64,000 nucleotides of DNA from Akkermansiaceae bacterium UBA7331 (GTDB lineage: Bacteria > Verrucomicrobiota > Verrucomicrobiia > Verrucomicrobiales > Akkermansiaceae), in NCBI GenBank assembly GCA_002471255.1, contig DKPP01000011.1, positions 436,922 through 500,921 of the forward strand, given 5' to 3'. Positions within the stretch are counted from its first letter, which is position 1, and every line of letters begins with the position of its first letter. A program made the position numbers and the translations under genes. Below are positions 26,593 to 34,681 of the stretch, piece by piece. Below the pieces are notes generated by a model. The model was not told the DNA's origin. It searched no databases and worked only from the letters and a program-made list of their open reading frames with translations.

Positions 26593-27572
26593 TTTTTCGG
26601 CTTACCTGCCTTTAATGATTCTTGAGGCGTTTTAATATCAAAAGCCGGTATCCATTCTATTTTTTTTAGTTGGAATCCTCTTGATATAAGTCCTTTGTGT
26701 AATCCGTTTATAAAACCGACTCCATAAAGCATTCCTAGTCTATTGATCCATGGTTCTAGTAAACAATCATCTAAAGCTTTTAAAACTACAGCTTCACGAT
26801 TTTTTTGAATATTTGCTTCGTGGATCTCTTGTATAGATTGAGGATCTTGAAGTTTAATGATTTGATCCTGATATTTGTTGGATAAAAATTGGCGAAGATT
26901 ATCTGATTCGCGAAGTGAACATAGAACCCACAAAGCAACATTATTAGACCTGATTTTCGATGATTTCGTGAGCATCGGTGTAATTTTTTCCTGTAACCAT
27001 GATGGTAAGTTAAGGACCTTTTGTTGCTGTTTATATTTTAGATAAACGCGCCATGGGATATCAGCCCAGATCATGTTTCCTTTGCAATAATCGAATGTTT
27101 TACTTTGTTTTTTAAGTTTGGTGCGATTGGCTAATAACCCCATTTCATCAGCTGTAAATAAGCCTTCAGATTCATATTGTAATTTTTCCGGGGATTCTAA
27201 TTCACGTAATTTATTGAGTCGATACCGTTCTTGAGTGGATAATTCGTTGCCTAGTTTTGCTTTTCGTATCAAAGTCCACCAATCTTTATATTTTTGAGGA
27301 GCTAGACATTCAAATAACAAAGCTTGAACCGGTTCTCCGATTTTATTGATTTGTTCGTAGTATTTTTCTGTACCTAAGGGTAGAGTGCCTATTAAGACGA
27401 TCTTTTTACCATCTTTACGTTGGTAATGAGCTATAGGGGTCTCCACCTGTTTTGATGATGTCTTATCAATGACTGTCTCTCGAATAGATTCTATAGCTTC
27501 TTCTGAATATGTAACGTGCGATATGGCGATGCATATCATAGTTAGAATGATGAATTTACTCTTGAATATCAT
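26589..27572 (-). CDS. degenerate TraB/GumN-like exported protein (third of three)
   Basis: This 327-residue exported protein (signal peptide ending near VTYS) is the last gene of a three-gene minus-strand operon of paralogues. It keeps the overall layout, including VETPIAHYQRKDGKKIVLIG, a Glu88 in LLFECL, and a C-terminal LYGVGFINGLHKGL. But the conserved histidines are gone: the position of His65 of the first paralogue holds Pro65 (GTLPLG), the HADM histidine is replaced by Trp (IWADIP), and the YGCAH histidine is Phe (YGVGF). It is thus probably a non-catalytic or functionally changed member. An AAGGAG ribosome-binding sequence precedes its ATG. Confidence 0.75.
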   Translation of the reverse strand: MIFKSKFIILTMICIAISHVTYSEEAIESIRETVIDKTSSKQVETPIAHYQRKDGKKIVLIGTLPLGTEKYYEQINKIGEPVQALLFECLAPQKYKDWWTLIRKAKLGNELSTQERYRLNKLRELESPEKLQYESEGLFTADEMGLLANRTKLKKQSKTFDYCKGNMIWADIPWRVYLKYKQQQKVLNLPSWLQEKITPMLTKSSKIRSNNVALWVLCSLRESDNLRQFLSNKYQDQIIKLQDPQSIQEIHEANIQKNREAVVLKALDDCLLEPWINRLGMLYGVGFINGLHKGLISRGFQLKKIEWIPAFDIKTPQESLKAGKPKN

Positions 27573-27581
27573 TTAGGCTCC

Positions 27582-28541
27582 TTATTTATTTATCTCATCT
27601 TTTTGCTTTTTCAGAGAAGAGCTCATCGCTTTTACCCAATTTACTTTATCAAGCTTGTAGCCACGCTGTAAAAGTTGGCGATGGAAGTCGGGAAGGTGAG
27701 CACAACCATAAAAGATACCTACATTTTTAGCTGAACTATCTTTCATTGTCTTATCAAAAATGTCCATGCAAACATCATTTCTTTCTCTAATAAGGATACT
27801 TTGGTCTTCGTTTCCGTCCGGAGTTGTTGTTTCGCACAACATTTCAATAAATAATTTTTTGACCGATTCATAATCTTCCAACATAAGAGCTAATAGCATT
27901 CCCATTTGCCCTATTGTTTGGTCTTGCGCTCCTTGTAGATTCGTTTTGAGCATTGGTAAAATTTCTGCCAATTTTTTATCTGCTCCCGCATTGGAATATC
28001 TTTTGATTAACTCATCGTCCATCATATCCGCATGGACGAAATGTTCTTTAGCATAATCAACGATATTAGTTTGATATGAGATGTTTAAATGGTTAATGAT
28101 ATCCTTTATTCTATCGCCGATGCCGCTCAGCATAAAGATATCGCCGGTTTCTCTATTGTTAGCCTCGTCTTTTAGGATGGCCTTGATATCATCAATATCC
28201 TTAATTTGACCTTTTTTGATTTTTATTTTGTCCTGTAGGGAATCCAGATATTCTTGATTTGTTATCAATTCATAAAATAAAAGATCATACGTATCGAATA
28301 AATCATTTAGGTAATGATAATAGGAACCATCACCTATGTGAACAGCGCCTACTAAATGTACTGTGTTACCATTTGGGTGGGAATACGATGCAATAGGTAC
28401 TTGCAATTGTTTTTCACCCTGAGCCTTATCTTCTATTTTGAGGATTTGGTTTGGAAAATCTTTGTTAGGTTGATCTTGAGCCAATGAAGGTGTAATCAAT
28501 AAACAGGCTGTGAAGAAACACGTGATTTGTTTGATGATCAT
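27582..28541 (-). CDS. TraB/GumN-like exported protein (second of three)
   Basis: The 319-residue protein has a signal peptide ending near PSLAQ and resembles the TraB/PrgY/GumN family, putative metal-dependent hydrolases of uncertain substrate. Conserved features are VHLVGAVHIGDGSYY (His68), the acidic LLFYELI (Glu91), FVHADMMDDEL in the middle, RERNDVCM, and the C-terminal FYGCAHLPDFHRQLLQRGY. It lies between two paralogues with only six and nine bases between coding regions, so all three are translated from one transcript. Periplasmic or surface location is likely; function is not known. Confidence 0.8.
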   Translation of the reverse strand: MIIKQITCFFTACLLITPSLAQDQPNKDFPNQILKIEDKAQGEKQLQVPIASYSHPNGNTVHLVGAVHIGDGSYYHYLNDLFDTYDLLFYELITNQEYLDSLQDKIKIKKGQIKDIDDIKAILKDEANNRETGDIFMLSGIGDRIKDIINHLNISYQTNIVDYAKEHFVHADMMDDELIKRYSNAGADKKLAEILPMLKTNLQGAQDQTIGQMGMLLALMLEDYESVKKLFIEMLCETTTPDGNEDQSILIRERNDVCMDIFDKTMKDSSAKNVGIFYGCAHLPDFHRQLLQRGYKLDKVNWVKAMSSSLKKQKDEINK

Positions 28542-28547
28542 GCTGAG

Positions 28548-29477
28548 TTATTCTAGTGTTTGCAATTTTCCATTATTTATCTTATCCGGTTGTATACATG
28601 GTATCCACTCGATATTCTTTAATTGGTATCCCTTATCTAATAAGCCTTCATGCATGCCTTTCATATGAGCACAACCATAAATGATTCCTATGTTGTCAAT
28701 AAAGAGATAGTTTATCAGACCATCAAGCATCTTTAAACATAATTCATTTCTATCTTTTATAATGACTTTGTTTTCAAATAGTAATGTGGTGTCTTGTTCG
28801 TTCAGTTCGGTGATAAATAGCTTTTGAAGCGATTTTTTGTCATCTAAGATGTTGCATAAAAGTTTCGCTTCCTCTGTATAAAGTCTTTCCGTCGGAGAAA
28901 ATATATCAGGTATTAATTCATAGATAATTTCTTTCACTCGTTCTGCAACCGGCATACGAGTGAATGCTTCTCCTAACTCCCAAATCATCATATCGGCATG
29001 GATGAAGTGAGCTCTATTATAGTCCAACATAAAAGCCTGCATTGCCAATCCCAACGAAGATGCTTCGTCAAATAATGCTTGCGAAGCATATCCCAAATAT
29101 ATAAGCTCCGGAATTAAGGATAAGGGCTTTTGTGGCGCAATTGTTCTGAGAGATTGAATATTTTTAAGATGTTTCTCGTGAAGTTGATTAAAGCCGGTTT
29201 CATCCAAAATCATTTCATATAGCACAAAATCGAAGTTGTCTAAAATAACACTTATCTCCTGATAATACTCTGGTGTAGCTAAGTGAATAACTCCAACGAG
29301 CGTTACTGAGGGAGCACCTGTTTGTTGATATGTTGCTACTGGTATTTGGAACTCTTCCGTGTTATCGGATAATTTTTCAATTCGCCAAAATTTTTCCGGA
29401 TATTCTTTTGCCGTTCCGACACTGACCCATAATAGAAAACACTGAATAAGAATAATTAGTTTCATTGTCATCATCAT
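28548..29477 (-). CDS. TraB/GumN-like exported protein (first of three)
   Basis: This 309-residue protein, first gene of the operon, has a signal peptide (several ATG choices within the first five codons; cleavage near VGTA). It carries the TraB/GumN pattern: VTLVGVIHLATPEYY (His65), VLYEMI (Glu88), FIHADMMIWEL (His160), KDRNELCL and IYGCAHMKGMHEGLL (His271). In distant family members such His/Glu sets have been proposed to bind metal for hydrolysis. GumN-like proteins occur in polysaccharide loci and TraB-like ones in pheromone shut-off, but neither role can be inferred here. Confidence 0.8.
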   Translation of the reverse strand: MMMTMKLIILIQCFLLWVSVGTAKEYPEKFWRIEKLSDNTEEFQIPVATYQQTGAPSVTLVGVIHLATPEYYQEISVILDNFDFVLYEMILDETGFNQLHEKHLKNIQSLRTIAPQKPLSLIPELIYLGYASQALFDEASSLGLAMQAFMLDYNRAHFIHADMMIWELGEAFTRMPVAERVKEIIYELIPDIFSPTERLYTEEAKLLCNILDDKKSLQKLFITELNEQDTTLLFENKVIIKDRNELCLKMLDGLINYLFIDNIGIIYGCAHMKGMHEGLLDKGYQLKNIEWIPCIQPDKINNGKLQTLE

Positions 29478-29538
29478 TGAATAAATTATAATTTCTACAA
29501 GGATAAAATACGTCTATTGCGATAATTAATTGTTAATA

Positions 29539-30723
29539 TTACACTTGTCCCGGTTGCGCACTTTTGTATCCGAAAAATACGTTGCACAAATTAAATAAAG
29601 TAAAAATAAGGCAAAATATCCAATAATGTCCATTTTGGTCAACCATAGTACTGAATAAGACAGCAGTAAGAGCACCTCCTATAAAGCCTACACCTTGAGC
29701 CATTCCTGATAACTCTAGAGCGCTGATATGATCTTTAGCTCTTTCGACCATTAATCCTATACCTAAACTTGCTATAGTTCCTATTCCTACCCCGACAAAT
29801 ATAGCTAAAGGTGTTGCCAAGGATAAAGGTAAATACATGAGCCCCCAACATGATGTGAAAGCTATGAGACATGAAATCGTTATCAACTTGGTGGTGCTGC
29901 CTAGTTTGCTTGCTAACCAGTGAGCCGTGATACTACTAGGTATCTGGGAGAGAGTTAATACTCCCAATATGAAGCCGGCATCATCGCCACTCATGCCTCG
30001 ATTTCTCAGTAAAACCGTTAACCAAGTAAACAAAAAATAAGCTGCAGCTATACGGAACATATAAAAGATAGACACATTCCATGCGATGCGATTTTTGAAT
30101 AAACGGCTAATTTTGGTAGGTGTCAGTTCCGTATGTGTTTTTGTGCCGATAACATTAAAGTATAACCACCAAAGTGCGACGCTGATTGCCATGGGAATTG
30201 ACCATGAAACAAGACTTAATTTCCAACTACTGAAATAGGTTAATAATGGATAAGACAAAGAAGCAGCTAAAGCTGAACTTAAACCAAGCAATGCACTGTA
30301 CACCCCCATGTAGAAAGGCGCCTTATCCGGAAAATTTCTTTTTACAAACCCGGGTATGGAAGAGCCTGTAATTCCTAAGCCTAATCCCAATAGTATCATG
30401 CCTCCAAATAATCCTATAACGCCGCCATAACTTCTCCATATCATGCCAATAATCGCTACAATCTGAAACCAAAACATGACCTGCCACACCGACATACGTT
30501 TTGCCAAGCGGGGAGCAAACGGTGCTGCTATGCCTAACAAGCAAATAGGTAATAATTCAAATATTCCTGACAAAGTTTGAGATAATTGAAGGTCTCGTTC
30601 TAAATCAATGAGTAAAGGATCACCCGCCAATATGGAGGCCCTAAGGTTTAAACCTACAACTATCAACGCTAATAACAAGATCCCCTTATGCTTCAAAGTC
30701 TCACTATTACTTTCATCTATCAT
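29539..30723 (-). CDS. MFS transporter, CynX/NimT family
   Basis: The 394-residue protein has twelve predicted membrane helices and the CynX/NimT signature near its N-terminus: VVGLNLRASILAGDPLL followed by a GIAAPFAPRLAKR loop after helix 2. Members transport cyanate, 2-nitroimidazole or unidentified solutes, so the substrate cannot be assigned. It lies 61 bases upstream of the TraB-like operon on the same strand and could be transcribed with it; no terminator is visible between them. Inner membrane. Confidence 0.85.
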   Translation of the reverse strand: MIDESNSETLKHKGILLLALIVVGLNLRASILAGDPLLIDLERDLQLSQTLSGIFELLPICLLGIAAPFAPRLAKRMSVWQVMFWFQIVAIIGMIWRSYGGVIGLFGGMILLGLGLGITGSSIPGFVKRNFPDKAPFYMGVYSALLGLSSALAASLSYPLLTYFSSWKLSLVSWSIPMAISVALWWLYFNVIGTKTHTELTPTKISRLFKNRIAWNVSIFYMFRIAAAYFLFTWLTVLLRNRGMSGDDAGFILGVLTLSQIPSSITAHWLASKLGSTTKLITISCLIAFTSCWGLMYLPLSLATPLAIFVGVGIGTIASLGIGLMVERAKDHISALELSGMAQGVGFIGGALTAVLFSTMVDQNGHYWIFCLIFTLFNLCNVFFGYKSAQPGQV

Positions 30724-30905
30724 TCAATTAATTCATAATCAAACCTCATGATTTGTCATGCCTTTCTCTACAATGAGAACATCTTTCAATCAAAACCGCT
30801 CAATAAACTAAAAAATTGGAAACATCTATTATGGTCTTATTCTAAAAATAATCCATTTGTCAGTAATGGTTAACAATAGGATTGAAATATTTCACGAAAA
30901 AAAAC

Positions 30906-30933
30906 TTGCAAATTTCAGAAAATCATGTAGATT
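30906..30933 (+). promoter_or_regulatory. promoter of tRNA-Gly
   Basis: A -35 TTGCAA and -10 TAGATT are separated by 16 bases, ending 12 bases before the mature tRNA. The hexamers are identical to those before the tRNA-Phe operon. Confidence 0.65.
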
Positions 30934-30945
30934 TCTTCTTGTTAA

Positions 30946-31019
30946 GCGGGTATAGCTTAATGGTAAAGCTCCAGCCTTCCAAGCTGATCATACGGGTTCG
31001 ATCCCCGTTACCCGCTCCA
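30946..31019 (+). tRNA. tRNA-Gly (UCC)
   Basis: A 74-base cloverleaf has acceptor GCGGGTA/TACCCGC, D-arm AGCTTAATGGTAAAGCT, an anticodon loop CTTCCAA (anticodon TCC, glycine), T-loop GGTTCGATCCC and an encoded CCA. It is a single-gene transcript between its own promoter and terminator. Confidence 0.97.
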
Positions 31020-31052
31020 TTTTTTTCATATTTTATTTGTTTTTCATTTTTT

Positions 31053-31078
31053 CCTCGGAAGTAATTCCGAGGTTTTTT
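31053..31078 (+). terminator. terminator after tRNA-Gly
   Basis: An eight-base perfect stem (CCTCGGAA / TTCCGAGG) with a four-base loop is followed by six T residues. Confidence 0.88.
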
Positions 31079-31123
31079 CTTTTAGATATCTATAGTTAGA
31101 TAATAAATTTCATTTATACAACA

Positions 31124-31171
31124 CTATCTCTGAAGTTTGTTAGGAAGAATCATAAAAAACTTCAGAGATAG
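31124..31171. repeat. perfect 15-bp inverted repeat
   Basis: CTATCTCTGAAGTTT at 31124-31138 is exactly complementary to 31157-31171, with 18 bases between. It lies 15 bases beyond the stop of the small minus-strand gene. No T run follows on either strand, so it is not an ordinary terminator; it could be a 3'-end-stabilising hairpin or the remnant of a small mobile element. Confidence 0.8.
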
Positions 31172-31186
31172 GGAATAGAATAACAA

Positions 31187-31417
31187 TTAAATAATAATTT
31201 TAATTGCGTTTAATGTTTCTTTTGTGTCCGGATCAATTGTTTCCTCAATCCAGGCAACTTTCCAATTATTTAGATAAACAGCACCTTGATCAACGGGAAG
31301 CGTGATAGGGTGGTGGAAATTGAGGGCATCTTGGGTGTCTTTGAATGTATTGCAATCAAGCTCACGAGTTAAAATGTCCTTATCTTTTGTCGAGACAGAT
31401 AATGTATATTTAGACAT
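31187..31417 (-). CDS. small protein of unknown function, 76 aa
   Basis: I do not recognise this 76-residue protein. It is soluble and beta-rich, with the central stretch FHHPITLPVDQGAVYLNNWK and an acidic WIEETIDPDTKET segment near the end. It has one of the strongest ribosome-binding sequences here (AGAGGTGA, three bases before ATG), which supports real translation. It stands alone between tRNA-Gly and the hydrolase gene, with a perfect inverted repeat just past its stop codon. Confidence 0.7.
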   Translation of the reverse strand: MSKYTLSVSTKDKDILTRELDCNTFKDTQDALNFHHPITLPVDQGAVYLNNWKVAWIEETIDPDTKETLNAIKIII

Positions 31418-31553
31418 ATGTCACCTCTTCTCTATTTATGATAACTAAAACCATTGCAGATCGAACGTAAACGATCAATCAATACAACTTACTCTATTAG
31501 ATACGAGGTGCATTCAATATGTTCGAGAGTAGAACGAATCAACGTGTCATTTC

Positions 31554-32543
31554 TCAGTGTTGGGTAGGAATGATTTTTTGAGATTCTAACCACAGTTTGG
31601 CTTCTTCAGGCCATTGATCTGTCGGGTTTCCTCGTTTTTCCATGCCATACCCATGACCACCATGAGGATAAAGCACTTTTTTTACCGGAACTTTATGTTT
31701 TAAACAGGCTTTTTCCATACAATGGCTATTTTCTACAGAAACGAAATCATCCAGTGATTGTGCGAGAAATATTGGTGGAGTATCTTTAGTAACTTGTTGA
31801 TCTACTGAAATGAGGTGAAGCAATTCGTTCGATTGATCTGCGCCTAATAATGTATTGATTGACCCATGGTGCCGAATCGTTGGGTCAGATGAGATGACAG
31901 GGTAAATTAATAATGCAAAGTTGGGTTTGGAGGAGATGAGATTTAGGTCGTCGTTCTTTTCTTGCTTTAATGGATGGTTAAACAAAGTGGCGGTCATCCC
32001 TGCCAAATGTCCTCCTGCAGAAAATCCGATAATACCGATTTGATTCGGGTTAATACCTAGCAATGGCGCGTTTTGTCTGAGAAGTCGGATAGTTTTTCTA
32101 GTATCTAAAAGGGGGCCGGGGAAGTTACCTATTTGCCTGTCTTTCTGAGAAACTCTGTATTTAATCACAACACCTACCATGCCTAATTTTGCTGCCCATT
32201 GCGCGATATGAGTGCCTTCTTTATCAATAGCTTCTACAGCGTACCCTCCGCCCGGACACACGCAAAGGACGGGCATTTGTTTTTTAGGAGACCAGTTGTC
32301 AGGAAAGAATAGTTTGATTTGAGCCGAATGTACTTCGCTCAAGTGCCCATTACTAAATGTTTCATGAGGTAAATTAGAGGGGATAGGTTGATTTAAATAT
32401 AACCATTGAGATTCCTTGGGCGGTGTGACATTTTTGAAAAAGCTAGAAGAGCCCTTATCAGATGGTTGATCCGTGATAGGTATGTTGTCTGTGGCAAATG
32501 AGCCCGAAGCAATAATTAGGGATATGAGGTATGTTTTGAGCAT
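31554..32543 (-). CDS. exported alpha/beta-hydrolase (carbohydrate esterase-like)
   Basis: This 329-residue protein has a signal peptide (cleavage near GSFA) and an alpha/beta-hydrolase fold: an oxyanion-hole CPGGGYAVEA near residue 97, nucleophile Ser175 in GFSAGGH, an acid in SLDDFVSVENS, and the catalytic His in HGGHGYGM near residue 297. The arrangement resembles bacterial acetylxylan/feruloyl esterase-like and endo-xylanase-associated lipases (BD-FAE type) that deacylate sugars. The substrate is inferred. It follows the two-domain TlpA gene on the same strand beyond a terminator. Confidence 0.82.
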   Translation of the reverse strand: MLKTYLISLIIASGSFATDNIPITDQPSDKGSSSFFKNVTPPKESQWLYLNQPIPSNLPHETFSNGHLSEVHSAQIKLFFPDNWSPKKQMPVLCVCPGGGYAVEAIDKEGTHIAQWAAKLGMVGVVIKYRVSQKDRQIGNFPGPLLDTRKTIRLLRQNAPLLGINPNQIGIIGFSAGGHLAGMTATLFNHPLKQEKNDDLNLISSKPNFALLIYPVISSDPTIRHHGSINTLLGADQSNELLHLISVDQQVTKDTPPIFLAQSLDDFVSVENSHCMEKACLKHKVPVKKVLYPHGGHGYGMEKRGNPTDQWPEEAKLWLESQKIIPTQH

Positions 32544-32616
32544 AATGTTTTCTTTGACATTAGTACGTACATGAACTGAGATATTTTACATCTCATGATT
32601 ATGATTTTAATTTGAA

Positions 32617-32657
32617 TAAAAAAAACTGCGTGACAAGGATATGCCTTATCACGCAGT
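32617..32657 (-). terminator. terminator after the tandem TlpA gene
   Basis: Read on the minus strand, ACTGCGTGATAAGG pairs with CCTTGTCACGCAGT (one G-T pair) around a short loop and is followed by a T run. Confidence 0.85.
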
Positions 32658-32678
32658 AAAGAAAAAGATATGTGTTTT

Positions 32679-34499
32679 TTAATCCGAAGTAATGATTCTT
32701 TGGAACTGGTCATTGAGCTTTTCAGCTGCAGGTGTAATAAGTTCACTTTCTGACTTGAGTAGAGATTCAATCATAAGGCGAACATTTTTGACTTCATTTT
32801 CCGTGATTTCACTATCTTGCACTAATTTTTCTTGTAATATATTGAGTGCTGATTGTGTTTGGGTGATTTTGATAAGATCTTTGTTGTCTTTTAAATTATT
32901 CCATTGTTCATCATATTTTGATGATTGGGGGAATGATTTTTTGTATTGAAATATTTTATCACGAGCGATTACCGGGTTGGTCGTCAAGAAGAGATCAATG
33001 AGTTCTTCGCTTGAGTTTTTCCAATTATCTACCGTTTTACAAATCAATACTGCTTCCTCATCGTTGGTCAAATTGCGTAAAGGCGCTATTTTCGCTTCAA
33101 TATCGGGTGTATGAGAAGTAAGTTGTTTGATGTACTTGCTTTGTTTTTTGAGCTGCACATTTTGTAGTAAAGGAGTAGGTGCATTGATTTTGGCTAATTC
33201 CTCGGGAATCTTTAACGCTACTTCTTTTGGATTACCTTTTGCGACAATTTTGCCTTCCGAGTTGACTAATACGGCATAAGGGATTTTTTGCTCGACCTCG
33301 CCATTTGGAATTCTTAGTTGGAAGTAATTCGGGAATGTGACCTCTTTGCTTTTTAAAAACTCCGACATTCTTGCATCCCAGCCTTGGACATTACTGGCGA
33401 TAAGTTCGAACCCATGGTTCTTATACTTATTATATGTTTCTACAAGGAAGGGGAATGCGGCTAAGCAAGGCGCACAACCCATACCCCAATATTCGATCAT
33501 GACTACTTTGTTCTCTAATGCTTTTGAACTAGTACGCGGACCAAAATAATGGTGAGCCCCGTCATTAGCACTACGAGCGTTTGCTTCATCTATACTTTTA
33601 AATGAAGTTGGAATATTAAGTTGAAGTTTTTTAGCAGGTGTTTTGCTCACTTCTTCTGATGTAAATTTCACTAAGTCCGGCAGAGTTTTAAGGTCTGCTT
33701 TGTTGTTTGCCGCTTTAAGAACTTCGTCAAAATCAGTATTGCTAGGTACTGCTGATTTAAATTGCTTGATAAGATTAATCGCACGTTGAGGGTCTGTTTT
33801 CAGTATGTTTAGTAACAATCCTCTCGTGTGGTTGAGCCAAATTTCATAGGATCTGACAATTCTTTGTGCATAAATATCGTCTTGTTGCTCACGATAGACG
33901 TTGATTTTCCCTTCAAGATTAGGTGTTGACGAGAGTAAATTCTTCTTTTCCTTTTCGTACTTTTTAATATTTTCTCGTCTTAAAATGGGGTAACCTTTTT
34001 CTAATTTGCCGAATTCTTTAGGGATGCTTTTATATAACTTTTGGAGTTCAGGAGTAGATCCTGCTATCCGTCGAACAACATATCCATTTTCTCCAATTAA
34101 ATATGTACATGGTAATCCATCCATCGGTAACTCCGGAAGGTATAACTCATGAAAAACAGGGAAAGTGATTTTTTTTGATTTAAGAAAATTTTCGGCTGCT
34201 TTATTGATGTTGGGTTGATAATGGATGGCCATTACTTGAAGGTTATTATTCTTATTTTTTTTATGAATTTCTTCAAGATGCGGAAAAGTTGCTCTACATG
34301 GAGCGCACATAATTCCCCAGTATTCTAATAATACAACTTTACCGTGTAAGTCGTCTGCAGTTAAATTTTCACCATGTATTTGTTTGCCATATGGGAATGG
34401 TTTCCAGTAATAAGGTAAATCCACTACGGCATGGGAAAGGGACCCTTGCATAAACAAAGCACAACCAAGTGATATGACCCAATTTTTAATCAACATCAT
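32679..34499 (-). CDS. exported protein with two tandem TlpA-like thioredoxin units
   Basis: The 606-residue protein has a signal peptide (cleavage near LSHA) and two copies of the same module. The first TlpA/thioredoxin domain has GKVVLLEYWGIMCAPC (Cys65, Cys68); the second has NKVVMIEYWGMGCAPC (Cys342, Cys345). Each is followed by a helical tail of about 100 residues, and the tails also resemble each other (LEGKINVYREQQDD and IEAKIAPLRNLTND), so the gene arose by internal duplication. TlpA-type proteins reduce or exchange disulfides in the periplasm, for example in cytochrome c maturation. Both active sites are intact, so both domains may be functional. Confidence 0.85.
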   Translation of the reverse strand: MMLIKNWVISLGCALFMQGSLSHAVVDLPYYWKPFPYGKQIHGENLTADDLHGKVVLLEYWGIMCAPCRATFPHLEEIHKKNKNNNLQVMAIHYQPNINKAAENFLKSKKITFPVFHELYLPELPMDGLPCTYLIGENGYVVRRIAGSTPELQKLYKSIPKEFGKLEKGYPILRRENIKKYEKEKKNLLSSTPNLEGKINVYREQQDDIYAQRIVRSYEIWLNHTRGLLLNILKTDPQRAINLIKQFKSAVPSNTDFDEVLKAANNKADLKTLPDLVKFTSEEVSKTPAKKLQLNIPTSFKSIDEANARSANDGAHHYFGPRTSSKALENKVVMIEYWGMGCAPCLAAFPFLVETYNKYKNHGFELIASNVQGWDARMSEFLKSKEVTFPNYFQLRIPNGEVEQKIPYAVLVNSEGKIVAKGNPKEVALKIPEELAKINAPTPLLQNVQLKKQSKYIKQLTSHTPDIEAKIAPLRNLTNDEEAVLICKTVDNWKNSSEELIDLFLTTNPVIARDKIFQYKKSFPQSSKYDEQWNNLKDNKDLIKITQTQSALNILQEKLVQDSEITENEVKNVRLMIESLLKSESELITPAAEKLNDQFQRIITSD

Positions 34500-34641
34500 G
34501 CTTGTAATATAAATTCTTTACTTTCCAAGTCAAGTTATAGAGTTCGACTGGTTATTTAATAGTTTAGGGATAGCTATTTTATGTAAATGAATGGAGTTTT
34601 TTTGATTCATTGAATTGTTGTTAAGATGCACAAATTCAGTC

Positions 34642-34669
34642 GTGACATTTTTGATTTAAGAGCTACACT
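34642..34669 (+). promoter_or_regulatory. possible promoter of dapA
   Basis: GTGACA and TACACT are separated by 16 bases, ending 12 bases before the dapA start codon. If used, the transcript would have a leader of only about six bases, consistent with the absence of a Shine-Dalgarno sequence. Confidence 0.4.
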
Positions 34670-34681
34670 CTTGGTAACGTT

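Noticed and set aside
26589..27572. Calling the third TraB-like gene a pseudogene
   Set aside because: The frame is complete, the signal peptide and an AAGGAG ribosome-binding sequence are intact; only the conserved histidines differ.
30882..31064. Open frame across tRNA-Gly
   Set aside because: It translates the tRNA and its terminator.
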